DNA of 64,000 nt, from contig VZDJ01000063.1 in the NCBI GenBank assembly GCA_008694505.1, positions 3,360,339 to 3,424,338 on the forward strand, given 5' to 3'. Every line of letters begins with the position of its first letter. The first letter of the stretch is position 1. Made by a program: the position numbers and the translations under genes. This document shows positions 39,945 to 51,256 of this stretch, in pieces. The notes under the pieces were generated by a model. That model was not told the origin of the DNA and did no database searches. It worked only from the letters and a program-made list of their open reading frames with translations. This DNA comes from Cyanoderma ruficeps. Taxonomy: Eukaryota > Chordata > Aves > Passeriformes > Timaliidae.

Positions 39945-42348
39945 CACTGCTGATGTGCAGGTGACACCCACTGTCATTGTCATTGTAATAAGGGCAAAAT
40001 GAAAAGGTTGATAGTGGCCAAAAACTTAGGAAAAAATACAAAATTTTCCTACTGGAGAAGAACAAAATCCATCAGCTCAGCAACCCTCACCTGGCTCTGA
40101 ATCTAATTTCAGAAAATCAAAGAAAGCTTCACCACAGCCACGTGTAAACCTCGAAAAGTGGGAATTCAGAATGAGCTCAACACAGACCTGCAGAGGCACA
40201 GCACATCGTGGCACAGCAGAGCACAGAAGGCTGCCAGCAGCTCCTCTTTGTCCCAGACGAGTGGGAAAAGGCAAAAGGGACACTAAAAAGGCCTCAAGGA
40301 AGAAATCTTGGATATTTTTGTAAAAGCTCCACCTTTCCCATTAATTGCTGCACTGTACGAGGCACAGAATGTCCTTGGCCCACCAGAATTGTGGGTTTTT
40401 ATTGTTTTTCTCCACTAAGAAGGGAAGGTTTGCACCCCAGGGCCTGCTCTCCCTCTCCCAAGGCATTGCTGCCTGATGCAGCTCGTGGCTGCCCTGACTC
40501 ATCCCTGTCCTCTGCTGCTCTGCTCATTAATCTGTGGCTCCTCTGAATGCCAATGAGTCCTGAAAGGAGCCAGGTGAAAGCAATGGCAATTTGCTCACAG
40601 CTTGATAATTACACATTCTTCAAAATAAATTAAAGCCAGAGCTAACAGCAGCACACTGTTTTCAGAAGTCCTGCTCATACAGAGGAATTAATTGGGAAGG
40701 GCATTGATTGGAGGGGCTGCTGGATTCCAGCAGGGAATTTATTCCCCTTTTGTTCCACAGCAACTCCCAGACCTCTCACCAGAGAGAATCCCTCACCTCT
40801 GCCCAAACTGGGAGAGAAAAGGAACCTCTATTCATCCCAAACCATCTTTGGAGACACCTGGCTCACAGAATGTGGGAGGGAAAGGGATCATAGGCTTTGA
40901 TGGATCTTTATTTTCTGGGTTACCCAAGGCAGCAAAGCTCTGGGATCAATTAAAGGAGCAGTTTTACAATAGAGACATTTCAAAACAGCTCCTTCATGCC
41001 CAGACACACAAACCAGGGGCAAACAAGCACCATGTGCACAAATTCTCTGTGTTCTGTACACCTTCATGGAGAAATTCCACAAGCAAGCGGAGGAGAAACT
41101 CCAGAAGCTCCAAGCTCTTGGATATTTGCTGTACAAATGGATCCAAACTCCATCCAAACACTTTGGCAACTTCCCACTCAACCTGAGGCGTGGGAACGAG
41201 GGAATTTCAGAGATCCCTGGGTTAGAAGATCCCACAAGGACCCCGATTTACAGGAGAATCCTTTTTCCTGCACGTGCCACGCTTCAGCAAGGTCGGGGAA
41301 GCCTTCCAAGCTCCCACGGCAGTAGATTACACGAGGTGGTTGTTTCCTTGTGCCATAAATTTGTGTTGTTGATTTGTTCTGCTGATTCTTCCCTCTGCAC
41401 AGCCCTTGCTTTGCCTCAGCGGCTCGCACGTGCTGCAGAAGGGCAGCCCGGCATAATAAATTGAGTTTGTGTAATGAAATATTTCGGGAGATGAGATTAG
41501 TTTTAATTTGTTGTTCTCACAATGCCTTCCCCCACTCCTGACAAAATTGCACCCAGCACAGCAGGAGTTTATCTAAGCCAGGGCCTTTCAGATAAATTCT
41601 GGCTTGCTCAGGCAATTATTGCAAATAAGTTAAAGATGAAATCCACAAGAGAATTACACCTAGCTGGATCCACTCCAGAACTGTTGTTTCACTACACAAA
41701 AAAAAAAAGAAGGTGGCAAGGAGGTAATTGCTGCTTTCTTCCTCAAAGCCAGGCACTGGAGAGCTCAGGAAAAAAAACGCCAAGGAAAGGCTCCCATTCC
41801 AGTTTGTTTAAATAGATCCATCTTCAGCAATCCCCACTGCTGCCAAAAGCAGGAGCAGGGGTTTATGGACAACTTGTGCGGTGACGCCTGAACCCAAAGA
41901 TTAAAGCCTGATCTCGTTCTTAGATTTACCCAAATTTGCTTGGATGGAACCTGGTTTGCCCCACTAGGAAGTGATGGCTGCGAGCAGTTTCCATGGAGCC
42001 TGAGTGTGACTACACCTGAGTTTTTTGATTTATCCCCTTTATATCTATCTTTAGATTCCGTCTTTCCACACATCATCGCGGCGTCTGAGCATTTGCAAAA
42101 AAAAATATATATATATATAAGAATCAGAGTAATATCAGGCACTCTTCCCTTTCTTCTCTGCCAGGGAAAAATGGATTGTACACTGTTCCAGCTGAAATTG
42201 CTTCTCTTGGCTAAGCTGGGAGACGTTTGTATGAATTATTCCTGAGCTCAGGAATCGGCGCTCATTGCTGACAATTTGTGATCCGTGTTCAGGGCCTGGA
42301 TTGGCAAGAGAGGAGCAGCTGCAGCCCACTCTCATTGCTGGGGCAAGA
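39945..42348. other. Intergenic, nothing recognised
   Basis: Unique-looking sequence. The 164-codon frame at 40692-41186 has neither motif nor gene signals and is not called. A short TA-repeat lies near 42105-42120. Confidence 0.35.
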
Positions 42349-42730
42349 CATCTTCATATAAAACTTGGAATAAAACAAGCCCAGCCATCAGCCAGAAGGA
42401 AAAGCCACATTCTGAAGCACCACCTACATTAACTCCTCCTAGAATATGTTCATATAAAGCTTAAAATAAAACAAGCCCAGCCATCAGCCAGAACAAAGAG
42501 ACATCCTCAAGCATCACCTGGATTAACCCTTCCTAGAACATCTTCATATAAAATTCAAAATAAAGCAAGCCCAGCCATCAGCCAGAACAAAAAGCAACAT
42601 CCTCAAGCATCATCTGGATTAACCCTTCCTAGAACATCTCCATATAAAATTCAAAATAAACCAAGCCCAGTCATCAGGCAAAAATAGAATCCACATCCTG
42701 AAGCACCACCTGGATTAACCCTTCCTAAAA
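42349..42730 (+). repeat. Tandem repeat of about 97 bp, four copies
   Basis: Units begin near 42349, 42446, 42540 and 42640. Each has (T/C)CATATAAA(A)C/G, TTCAAAATAAA(A)C-like sequence, AAGCCCAGCCATCAGCCAGA and CACCTGGATTAACCCTTCCT. Every unit carries a TATAAA and an AATAAA. Confidence 0.93.
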
Positions 42731-43100
42731 ATTTTTCTTTATGAACAGGAATGTGCTGTTTTTACACAGAAGTGTTTCACCCAGTGCTGCCAGGCCAGGC
42801 TGAATTTCTGGCCAGTTTTCCACCTTTCCCTCAGCTGTGTGATCCTGCTCTGGGCTCCAGGGAAAAAGAGCTGCAGGGAATGTGGCAGGAATAACTAAAG
42901 AGGGGTTTTGGGGAGCTTTTGTAGCCCCTCGGTGACCCCTGCACTTCAGGAAAAGCACATTTATAACCACACACCTCACTCACATCAGTTATTCATGGCC
43001 AGACTGAGCCCAGCTCAGGAGTCAGACACTGCTGAGCCCCTGCCAGTGGTGATGGATGCTGTGGGAACTGCAGCTCTCAGCTCGCTCCCTGCTGCACACA
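42731..43100. other. Intergenic, nothing recognised
   Basis: Short unique stretch between two minisatellites. No gene signals. Confidence 0.4.
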
Positions 43101-43386
43101 CAGCCCCTGAATCCCTGAATTCCTGACAGCACAGCCTCTGAATCCCTGAATTCCTGCACAGCCCCTGAATTCCTGACAGCACAGCCTCTGAATTCCTGAA
43201 TTCCTGACAGCACAGCCTCTGAATTTCTGAATTCCTGCACAGCCCCTGAATTCCTGACAGCATAGCCCCTGAATTCCTGAATTCCTGACAGCCCAATCCC
43301 TGAATCCCTGACAGCCCAATCCCTGAATTCCTGACAGCCCAATCCCTGAATCCCTGGCAGCCCAATCCCTGAAATCCCTGGCAGCA
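43101..43386 (+). repeat. CCTGAATTCCTGACAGC minisatellite
   Basis: Imperfect array of CCTGAATTCCTGACAGC and CCTGAATTCCTGAATTCC units with AGCACAGCCTCTG or AGCCCAATC linkers. It is rich in GAATTC. On the minus strand it gives an open frame repeating GIQG-CQEFR, a by-product of the repeat. Confidence 0.93.
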
Positions 43387-44724
43387 CTGTGAATTCCACA
43401 GTGCCTTGTGGGCAGCAGGATGTAAATCCCCTCCAGACCCTCAGCAGCAGCAATCCCCCGACACAGAGTCATTAATTCCTAATCAATTCACCAGTTCATC
43501 AATTCCGTGTTGGCAATAAAGCCTCTCCTCAGTGTCCCGGAGCCCTGCAAAGTGACAGCCCCAGGGGATTCCACAGCTGGAATTTAAGGGGGATAAAACC
43601 CCAACAAGGAGCCCTTGAGAGGGAGGAAAAACCCTCCAGCCTAGTGCAGGTTGCATTTTAGCAGTGAATAAATCATCCTGCAGGACTTTCTGTTCCTTCC
43701 TTCCTAAACTCGTTCCCATTGTGCCACCTTGGGTTTTGCTGTTGAAGCCACGAAAACTCTGGGAAAGGAGAGGATGTTTCAGAAGGGAAAGCCAGAAACC
43801 TTCCAAAAATACAAACAACTAAGTAGCGCTCGCCTGTGTAACTTGAGGATATACTACCTTTTTATTTATGGCTCTGAGGCACAAGTCATATATCCAAAAT
43901 ATTGCTCCATTTTTGAAGCGGCTGAATCCTTTTCAAGGCAATTTGTGAGATTTACACTTGCTATATTTAATAGGGCCATTAAATACCTGGACAGGGTGGA
44001 CCTGGTGATTGGCAGGAACAGCCTTTTCTCCATCCCTCACCCCTCTGGGTTCTCTGGAGTGAGCTGAGGTTGTTCCCAGCAGCCTTCCAGTTGGGCTGGT
44101 CTGGGTCACCCACCGCTGTGGTGATTTTGGAAAGAGAAAAAAAATGCAGAAATGCAGGCAGAGCATGGAGCAGCATCCATGGGCAGTGAATCCATCTCTG
44201 CCTCAGTGGAAGAGGCTAAAAAAAAACCCCCAAAAAACCTCCCCACCACCACCAGCAAACCTCCCGAAATCACGGTGGGTTTATTTTTTAATACTTCCAG
44301 TGGGCATTGCCACCAACAGCATCACAGCTCATTAGTTTTATTGTGGAAAGCTCCAGAATCCAGAGGTTTAACCCCTCCCCAGGAAAGGCCAGGCCCTACT
44401 CCCAGAAGTGATAATTATCTGCAATTACTGTTCCTAACTAAGCAATTGTTATTTACATTATTAATACCTGCCCCTGTTGAAGGATTCACACCCACTCACA
44501 CATTCAGATCTGTTTGTGAGGAACGAAACCACCTCAGGGAGAAGGGGCCTAAAATCTACTAAAAAATAGAGAGGTGAGATATATTTCTAGATACATAAAA
44601 TATCCGTGAGAAATATTGAGGACTGGGGAATTTCTAGAGGCAAAAAACGGGGAGGATGCCGTGCAAAGCCAATAAATCCTCAGTCCAGGTGTCAGCCAAG
44701 TGCTGCAGCCACCAAAGGGATGGA
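43387..44724. other. Intergenic, nothing recognised
   Basis: Unique-looking sequence between the minisatellite and a family B LTR. No gene signals. Confidence 0.4.
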
Positions 44725-45029
44725 TGTTGCCCTGAGTTTTCTGCCGTCTGTCTTTGTGCTGCATTTCTCACGCAGCTTCATCTAAACAATGTGTATTTTC
44801 AGAATGTTTGCATTCTTCTCCTCTGAGAGAAGAGATGATTGATGGTGATGTCCACCATCCAGGTTGGAGAGGTGGCGACCTGTCCAGCCAATCTCTGTAC
44901 CTCTGTACAAATGTATAAATGGAGTCAGATTTTTGAATAAGGGGGAGAAGAGTTGTTCCCTCACAATGCTGTGTGCCTGCTCATCTTTCTGTCCCAGAAG
45001 TGGGACACACCCAGCCTCGACAAACCACA
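44725..45029 (+). mobile_element. Solo LTR, family B copy 2, exact 6-bp duplication
   Basis: Begins TGTTGCCCTGAG, ends CAAACCACA, with GATGGA on both sides (44719-44724 and 45030-45035). It has TATAAATGGAG and a degraded poly(A) signal (GAATAAGGG). Matches copy 1 at 25284-25587 through almost its full length. Confidence 0.94.
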
Positions 45030-46907
45030 GATGGAAAAGCATCCGAGAAAGGGAAGAGCTGCTCTGGAATTCCCTTCAAAAAACGGGAACACGGGAATGG
45101 AGGCAGCTGCAGAGCACTGGGGCCACGTCCCCGGCGTGCCCATGGAAGTGCCAGCAGAGGTGACACCCCAAGTGACACCCGCAGCTCCCTGGCACATCCC
45201 GCAGCTCCTGCTCCCCCCTGCAGGGCAGAGCATCAGCCAGCCCTCCCTGGGAAATTCATCTCCCCGACAAAGCTGGGTGGGACGGCGGAGGCAGCAGCCA
45301 ATTAAGGAACCATCAAACTTCTCCTAAAATCCTCCCTCCACCACGCTCCCCCTTCCTGCCTCCAGCCAACGTGGTAATTGTGTCTAATTTCTAAATTTTC
45401 ATGCCGGTTGCTGCATGTGCCTCCCCTTAATGAGATGTAAATGTGTTGCCAGTTTGTGGATTTGTTTAATTGCAGGGTAGCTAAACTGTGATTGGCCAGG
45501 AGGTTCATTTTTAAATTTATTTATTTAGCACACATGCAAGGCATTTTAAAGATCCTTTTCTCCAGCTCAGAGAGGGAGGGGAGCATATTCTATCTATTTT
45601 CTTGTTATGTTCAGGGTTCTGTCACAAAGGAACCATCTGGTTTTCCATGTGTTCGCCACTGAACTTAAAAGACTTCTGCCATATTCCAAGTGTTTGAAAT
45701 AACTCTGAATTTCTCCTGTTTGATTCAGGTTCCTGAGCTGGACTCTGATGCTGGGGAAAATTCGGATCTTAGTGGACAGGCACAAGAAACGCCCTCCAAG
45801 CATTTTTAAATGGCTTTTCAACACAATAAGACTCATTCACTGAGCTTTTTCTCGCTCACCTCCCACAAAGGCTTTTAAAAGAAAGGATGAAAGATTTGAG
45901 TACTAAACTGGGTAAGAACAGAGCCCGTCATTACCTAGTCTAACTCCAAATAAAATCCACTAAAGCTTGAAGGAAATACTGACTGATTTTAGTGCCTTTA
46001 ACTCACTGCCACTTCAGAGTTTGCTCAAATATAGGAGAGCAGTAAGGAGCCTCCTAAATCTCAGCAAAACCTTGGAAAGTGCAGATAAAAGCCCATTTTG
46101 CCCTGCAGTACCTTTGCTACCGAGGATGATGACACAGAAAAGGCCTGGCTTGATTTGCAGACCTCGAGACATCTGGAAGGGAGGAAATCAAACAGAACCA
46201 CGGGGCCATTTCCACAAGGACACGTTTCAAGCCAGAGCCAGGCAGCAAAAAGCAGAAAGTTCTGGTTTTGCAGAACCCAGAGATAAATTCTCCCCCTCTG
46301 CTGCTCCTTAACAACAATTAGTCTGCGGAGAAAGTGCAGCTCTTTCGGTGCTACGACCACTGTATAAATAATACATTCATTTTTTCCAGAATTTCCTTAA
46401 CATTCTGGTTTCCATCAGTTTTTATGGCACCTAACGCTGCTTTTACCACCTGCCTTCATGTCATGACTCACCTGGATAATTCATGGAGCCTGGCACACAT
46501 AAATCTCCCCTCAACACCTCGGTGAGGATCTACAGCAGCAGCATTTCCCTTGGCACCAGACAGATCCTTCCAGCTGCTGGCACCAATGATCCCAGTCCCC
46601 AGCAGCCAGCCCCGGGAAATCAGGGATGCTTTTCCCATCCTGATGTCCTGGAGGAATGTTTGAGGGCATTTCTTACCTCCAAAGGATTCCTGCAGGAACG
46701 GCAGAGCTGTGTTTACGCCTTGGTGCTTCTTTTTTGTGTTAGAAGGCCCAAATTATGATCTGGACCACGAAGAGCTCAGGAAAGGTTCATTTCCTGCCAA
46801 ATCTGGCTGGCAGACACCCTCGGCATCTGGTGGCTGGTGAAAGCCATCTCCATGGGAGGAGTGAATATCTGGCTGCACAAGTCACTCCTTTGCATCCCCC
46901 CAAAAAC
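45030..46907. other. Intergenic with one dispersed repeat copy
   Basis: Unique-looking sequence apart from 45488-45555, where TGATTGGCCAGGAGGTTCAT and TTATTTAGCACAC match the repeat at 46939 and 47098. No gene signals. Confidence 0.45.
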
Positions 46908-47230
46908 GAGAATGGAAGTTGATTTCTGCTCCAGCTGCCTTTGATTGGCCAGGAGGTTCATTTTAAAATTAATTTGTTTATTTAGCACACGTGTGCGGTA
47001 TTTTAAAGATCCCTTGTCACTTGTTTGGATCCCCCCCCCCAAAAAAAAATAAACAAAAGAAAAAAAGGATGGAAGTTAATTTCAGATCCAGCTGCCTTTG
47101 ATTGGCCAGGAGGTTAATTTTTAAATTTGTTTATCTAGCACGCAGGCAAAGCATTTTAAAGACCCTTTGTCACTTGTTTGGATCCCAAAAAAAGAGAATG
47201 GAAGTTGATTTCAGCTGCAGCTGCCTGTTG
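46908..47230 (+). repeat. Tandem repeat with TGATTGGCCAGGAGGTT core
   Basis: Units start at 46908 and 47068, with a partial one at 47193. Each begins GGAAGTTGATTTC or GGAAGTTAATTTC, then AGCTGCCTTTGATTGGCC, AGGAGGTT(C/A)AT, TTTAAAGA(T/C)CC and CACTTGTTTGGATCC. An isolated copy of the central part is at 45488-45555, about 1.4 kb upstream. Confidence 0.9.
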
Positions 47231-49214
47231 CTCCACCACAAACAGGATCAGCGTGTCCCAGGGCCAAGGGCATCCTCCCCTCAGCCACTGTCAGTAAGAG
47301 CCAATAACACGAGCAGCAAAGTAAAGGGAAGTGACAGCAGGGAAATAATTCAGCCTTTAACTGACACGTTATCCTGTTAAAAGCCATTTACCTTCTGCTG
47401 CTCGGTGTGTCATTGCTCATTTGGCTTTGGAAGTGACATCTCCCCAAGTGCCACGAACTGCCAGTGGTGAGAGGGGATTCATGCAGGGCTCACCCTGGGG
47501 AGTTGTGGGCAGGGAAAGCCCTTGGTGGGCTCTGTTTGTCCTCTCAGCTCCCACCCAGCTCAGAGCATCCTCAGGGGATCAGGAAACTCCACAATTGTTT
47601 CCCTGTAGCACAGCCTGGCCTGATGATGCTGATGCCTTAAGATTTCAGCTTTTCTATTTTTCATCTCTCTGTAATCCTGCAGTTCTTTAGGGTAGAACTC
47701 CAAACCCCACACACAGTGTGAGCTGCTGCTCCCCCAGTTTGGGCAGACACAACAATTCCTCTCCAGGCCTGGCCGGCAAGGACACCTCACTGCCTCAGGC
47801 CTGAGAGATGGAAACAAAAGGGAGTTGGGGGCAGCAAACTTGGGGTAAATGACTTCATTACCTGAAGCTGGAACTGGAAGATGAACCCCAATGTGCAAAT
47901 GGAGCAAACTGATCAAAGTGTGCAAACCCGTGACCATTGTCCATTTTGGGTGCCCTGGGGGGCTTTGTCTGCCTGAAATGTATTTGAAGGTCCTTCCATA
48001 AACAGAACTGCTTTTTATTCTCTTAATTCTGTCTGCCCTCTGCTTTTAGGTAAGCCCAAAAGGCATCGATGCATTTCAGCAGCAAATATTGCCTGGGAGG
48101 ATCGCAGCATTGCACAAAATACAAGGTTTGAATTCCTCTTCCTGTAGCAGAAAAAGGGTTTGTTCTACAACACTGGGAGAACCAGGACAACAACCTCCCA
48201 GCAAATGGGACTGGCCTGTAGAAAGAAAAGAGAGTTATGGTGTAAACTGAGGGGGATTTGGTGCAATAATTGTGTTTTTCCAGAACTAGATTCCTGCATG
48301 TTGCATGGAACTGGATGTCCACGCATCCAGTCACAGTTTGTGACAGGAAGGGCTCAGCTCTCTGCCACTTCTTTTCTTGTCTTAGGTGTTGACCTGGAAC
48401 TTCTCTCTCCCCTTCTAATAATCCAAAGTGGCCTTAAACTGCCCTGGCCTTCAAACAACAGACAAACCATGATCTTAAAATGATGGAGTCATGGTGAGGA
48501 TAAAAGACACTATTTACCATAAATCAAGGAGTCTTGGTAAAAGCCCAAGTTGTCTTGGAAGCCAGAATTACTCATCCGATCATTCTGACTCCTACGAGCT
48601 CACATTTGATGTAGAAACAGAGGGAATTCTGCTTCCACAGCAGGAGATCAGGCAGGATTAAAGATCCTTTTCCATGGGAAACTGCTCCTTGATTTGCTGA
48701 TCCCATGGAAGGTGTTCCTGCCCACCGAAGGTCTTCAAGGTCCCTTCCCGCCCAAACCAGTGTGGGAGAAGGAGGAGAGGGGCAAAGAGCCCTTAATTGA
48801 ATTCCGAGCTGCCCTTTGCCGAGATCCATCCCGATGACAGATGAATTTCCATTAGTTTAATGTGAATCACCGCGGATAATGGAAAACAATACTTATGCTA
48901 ATGAGGGAGCCGAGCGAGAGCTTTGCAAATGAGGTGCCATTTGCTCGCCAGCCGGGGTGCAGCTGATTAGAAACAGCTCCGTGATTGATGCCTCCATCCT
49001 CCCCCAGCCCTGGGGTGCCACCCCTGTGGGGTGTCCCCATGGCATCCCCCCGAGATTTTTGGGCACCCCAGAGCTGCAGTCTGGCAGGGGAGAGGTGCCC
49101 TGAGCCAGGAGAAGGAATTCCGGGGGAAAAACATGAGGGAAAACAGGAAAGGGAGCGTTGGGGAGGAGGAGGCTGAGGGGAGAGTGTTGGGGTCTGCTGC
49201 TCATCCAGAGGGGC
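47231..49214. other. Intergenic, nothing recognised
   Basis: Unique-looking sequence. 48800-48965 (GTTTAATGTGAATCACCGC, ACTTATGCTAATGAGG, CAAATGAGG) is the sort of AT/homeobox-motif stretch that could be conserved, but this is a guess. Confidence 0.35.
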
Positions 49215-49440
49215 AGCTCCAATCTTTGCTCCCTGTGGGCAGGGACAGGAGCCAGGGCATGGCTGGAGCTGTGCCAGGGGAGGGTCAGGTTGGATTTTAG
49301 GAAAAGGTTCTTCCCCCGGAGGGTGCTGGGCACTGCCCAGGCTCCCCAGGGAATGGGCACGGCCCCAGAGCTCCAGGAGGAGTTGGACAGTGCTGCCAGG
49401 GATGCTCAGGGTGGGATTTGGGCTGTCTGTGCAGGGCCAG
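49215..49440 (+). mobile_element. CR1 LINE 3' fragment, sense, split
   Basis: Ordered motifs TCAGGTTGGATTTTAGGAAA, AGGTTCTTCCCCC, GGAGGGTGCTGGGCACT, CAGGCTCCCCAGGGAATGGG, GAGGAGTTGGACAGTGC and TGTGCAGGGCCAG follow avian CR1. The tail resumes at 49766, after an LTR, so the LTR landed in the CR1. Confidence 0.85.
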
Positions 49441-49765
49441 TGTGGGAATCCTAGAGACTTAGAATTTGGTGTTTTAGTGTACAGCAATACATATGAGTCA
49501 AGGTGGAGGATTTGGGGTGTTGTCTTTGTCCTTCACCTTCCTCCTCCTTCTTCTTTATAGCTTTGGGTGGTTTTCTCCAACTAGGTGAAAAATGTCCACA
49601 TCATGGGCCTTGGGTGGTCATTCTTGGATCAAAAATAAAAATAATATAGGTGTCACCTCATTATTGGGTAACTATCCCTTAAATAACCTTGGAAAGAGTT
49701 AGAAGCTCTCCATTTTACCTCATTTCCGGAGCTTGCTAGTTAAGCTCACGGCTTGGGCTGGATGA
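49441..49765 (+). mobile_element. Solo LTR-like element (family D), nested in CR1
   Basis: From TGTGGGAATCC onward the blocks GGTGGAGGATTTGGGG, AAAAATAATATAGGTGTC and CTTTGG.TGGTT match 5617-5972. Its 3' end is not sharply fixed; the piece TTGCTAGTTAAGCTCACGG might still be LTR. It interrupts a CR1 tail, so it is younger than the CR1. Confidence 0.6.
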
Positions 49766-49805
49766 TCCTGGAGGGTTCCTTCCTGCTCAGGATAATCGGA
49801 GGTAA
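49766..49805 (+). mobile_element. CR1 3' remnant after the LTR
   Basis: GGCTGGATGATCCTGGAGGG, TTCCTTCC and CTCAGGATAATC match the end of the avian CR1 3' region and continue the fragment that stops at 49440. Confidence 0.75.
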
Positions 49806-49891
49806 AATGTGGGTGAGGATTGTCCACCGGAGTGAGCAGAGATCTTGTGGGTAAGGTGAGCTCGTGTGGTGAGCAGTGTCCTGCTGGGCAC

Positions 49892-50193
49892 TGTGGCCTG
49901 GTTTGTGCCTGACATGTTTTTGTTTCTGAAATTCCTTTCCCAGGGATTTTTCTATAAACAAGAGACTTGTTTTGGTAACGGCGAGAATGTTTACATTCTT
50001 TCCTTAGGAGGGACTTCTCCTGATGTCCCTCTGCTCTGACCAATGTGACTGAAGAGGTTTGTCTTCTTGTCATCAATCAAATTGCTCTGTGTAGAATAAT
50101 ATAAAAAGGGAAACGTTCCCAGAAATAGAGTAGTCACCTTTTCAGCCTTCTGAAGGCAAAGTCTTTGTGTCGTTGTGGTGTAAAGCTGTGACA
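49892..50193 (+). mobile_element. Solo LTR, family A copy 4
   Basis: TGTGGCCTGGTTTGTGCC to GCTGTGACA, 302 bp, flanked by GGGCAC (49886-49891) and GGGCAG (50194-50199). It is the most diverged family A member but keeps AATATAAAAAGGG and GAAATAGAG-like signals. Sits 86 bases after the nested CR1 remnant. Confidence 0.85.
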
Positions 50194-50226
50194 GGGCAGG
50201 GGGTCAGGGTGTGGGGTTTGAGGAAG

Positions 50227-50397
50227 GAAATGTGATGGAAGGAAATATGATGGAAGGAAAGCCTCAAAAGACCTACCTGAGCATGTGGTGTGGTTTTTAA
50301 AGATTACATGATGGAAGGAAAGCCTCAAAAACCCACCTGAGCACATGAGGTTAAAGGACACCATAATCAGGAAAGCCTCACAAACTCACCTGGATCC
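50227..50397 (+). repeat. Short tandem repeat, about 75 bp, three copies
   Basis: ATGATGGAAGGAAAGCCTCA appears at about 50249 and 50308, and a variant AATCAGGAAAGCCTCA at about 50365; each is followed by AAA.CC(C/T)ACCTGAGCA or a variant. The units lie directly after a family A LTR. Confidence 0.8.
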
Positions 50398-51124
50398 ACC
50401 CCAAGAAAACCTCGTGGCCACATGGACAACACTGCTTGGCATTCACTGGATTTATTTTTTTTTTTAATGTTTTGTGCTAGAATAGATCTGACACCCCAAA
50501 CCCACGAGGGAGGCAGGAAAGAGGTGCTGGGAGCAATTCCACCAGCGAGGCGACAAGAAAGGGGCCACGAGGCCACTCCAGGTGTGACACTGTGGGCAGG
50601 CAGAGCCAGGAGATAAATCAGAGGACGTGGGCAAAGCTTTGTGGAATAACCAGGCCGTGGCAGGAGGCGATTCAGAGGCGCTGTCAGAGCTGCACAGGGA
50701 GTTATAACATTTCATCCTGCTGCACTGGGATCATGCTGGATTCTCGGAGAGGAGCTCTGCCTGTGCACGAGCTCTGGCAATGTGTTGGCTCCCTGATTTT
50801 CACACCCACTGAGGAAGATTTAAAATACTTATGTTTTTAGGAAGGGGATAAAGAAGCAGGTTGATAATGGCATTCCTGGCTTGGCTGGCTGTACCCAGCA
50901 CTGCGCTTTCATCATTCCTTGCGGTGATTACCTTTGGCTTTTAATATCTTATTATATAAATATTTGTCAAATGCAGAAGCACAGCGACTCAGAACAGTAT
51001 AAAGCATCTCCTGTGGGCCTGGAAGGTAGGGTGCCACATTACCTCAGGATTTCCTTGAATATTTGCATTAAATTCCTGGAATTTCCAAATAGCTCCAGAC
51101 GCAGGGTGGTACAGGAGCAGAATC
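50398..51124. other. Intergenic before the assembly gap, nothing recognised
   Basis: Unique-looking sequence. No gene signals. Confidence 0.4.
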
Positions 51125-51256
51125 NNNNNNNNNNNNNNNNNNNNNNNNNNNNNNNNNNNNNNNNNNNNNNNNNNNNNNNNNNNNNNNNNNNNNNNNNNNN
51201 NNNNNNNNNNNNNNNNNNNNNNNNNNNNNNNNNNNNNNNNNNNNNNNNNNNNNNNN
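51125..51256. other. Assembly gap (132 N)
   Basis: 132 undetermined bases. The flanks show no coding sequence or strong repeat on either side; what the gap holds is unknown. Confidence 0.95.

Noticed and set aside
40692..41186. 164-codon frame beginning MGRALIGG
   Set aside because: It has Gly2 but position 6 is Ile, which does not fit the acylation consensus, and there is no TATA/exon layout like that of genes 1-3.
43015..43472. Minus-strand frames with repeating GIQGLGCQEFRDW
   Set aside because: All are products of the GAATTC-rich minisatellite read in several frames.
48867..49487. 206-codon minus-strand frame
   Set aside because: Antisense to a CR1 fragment and to GC-rich unique sequence; no start or splice support.
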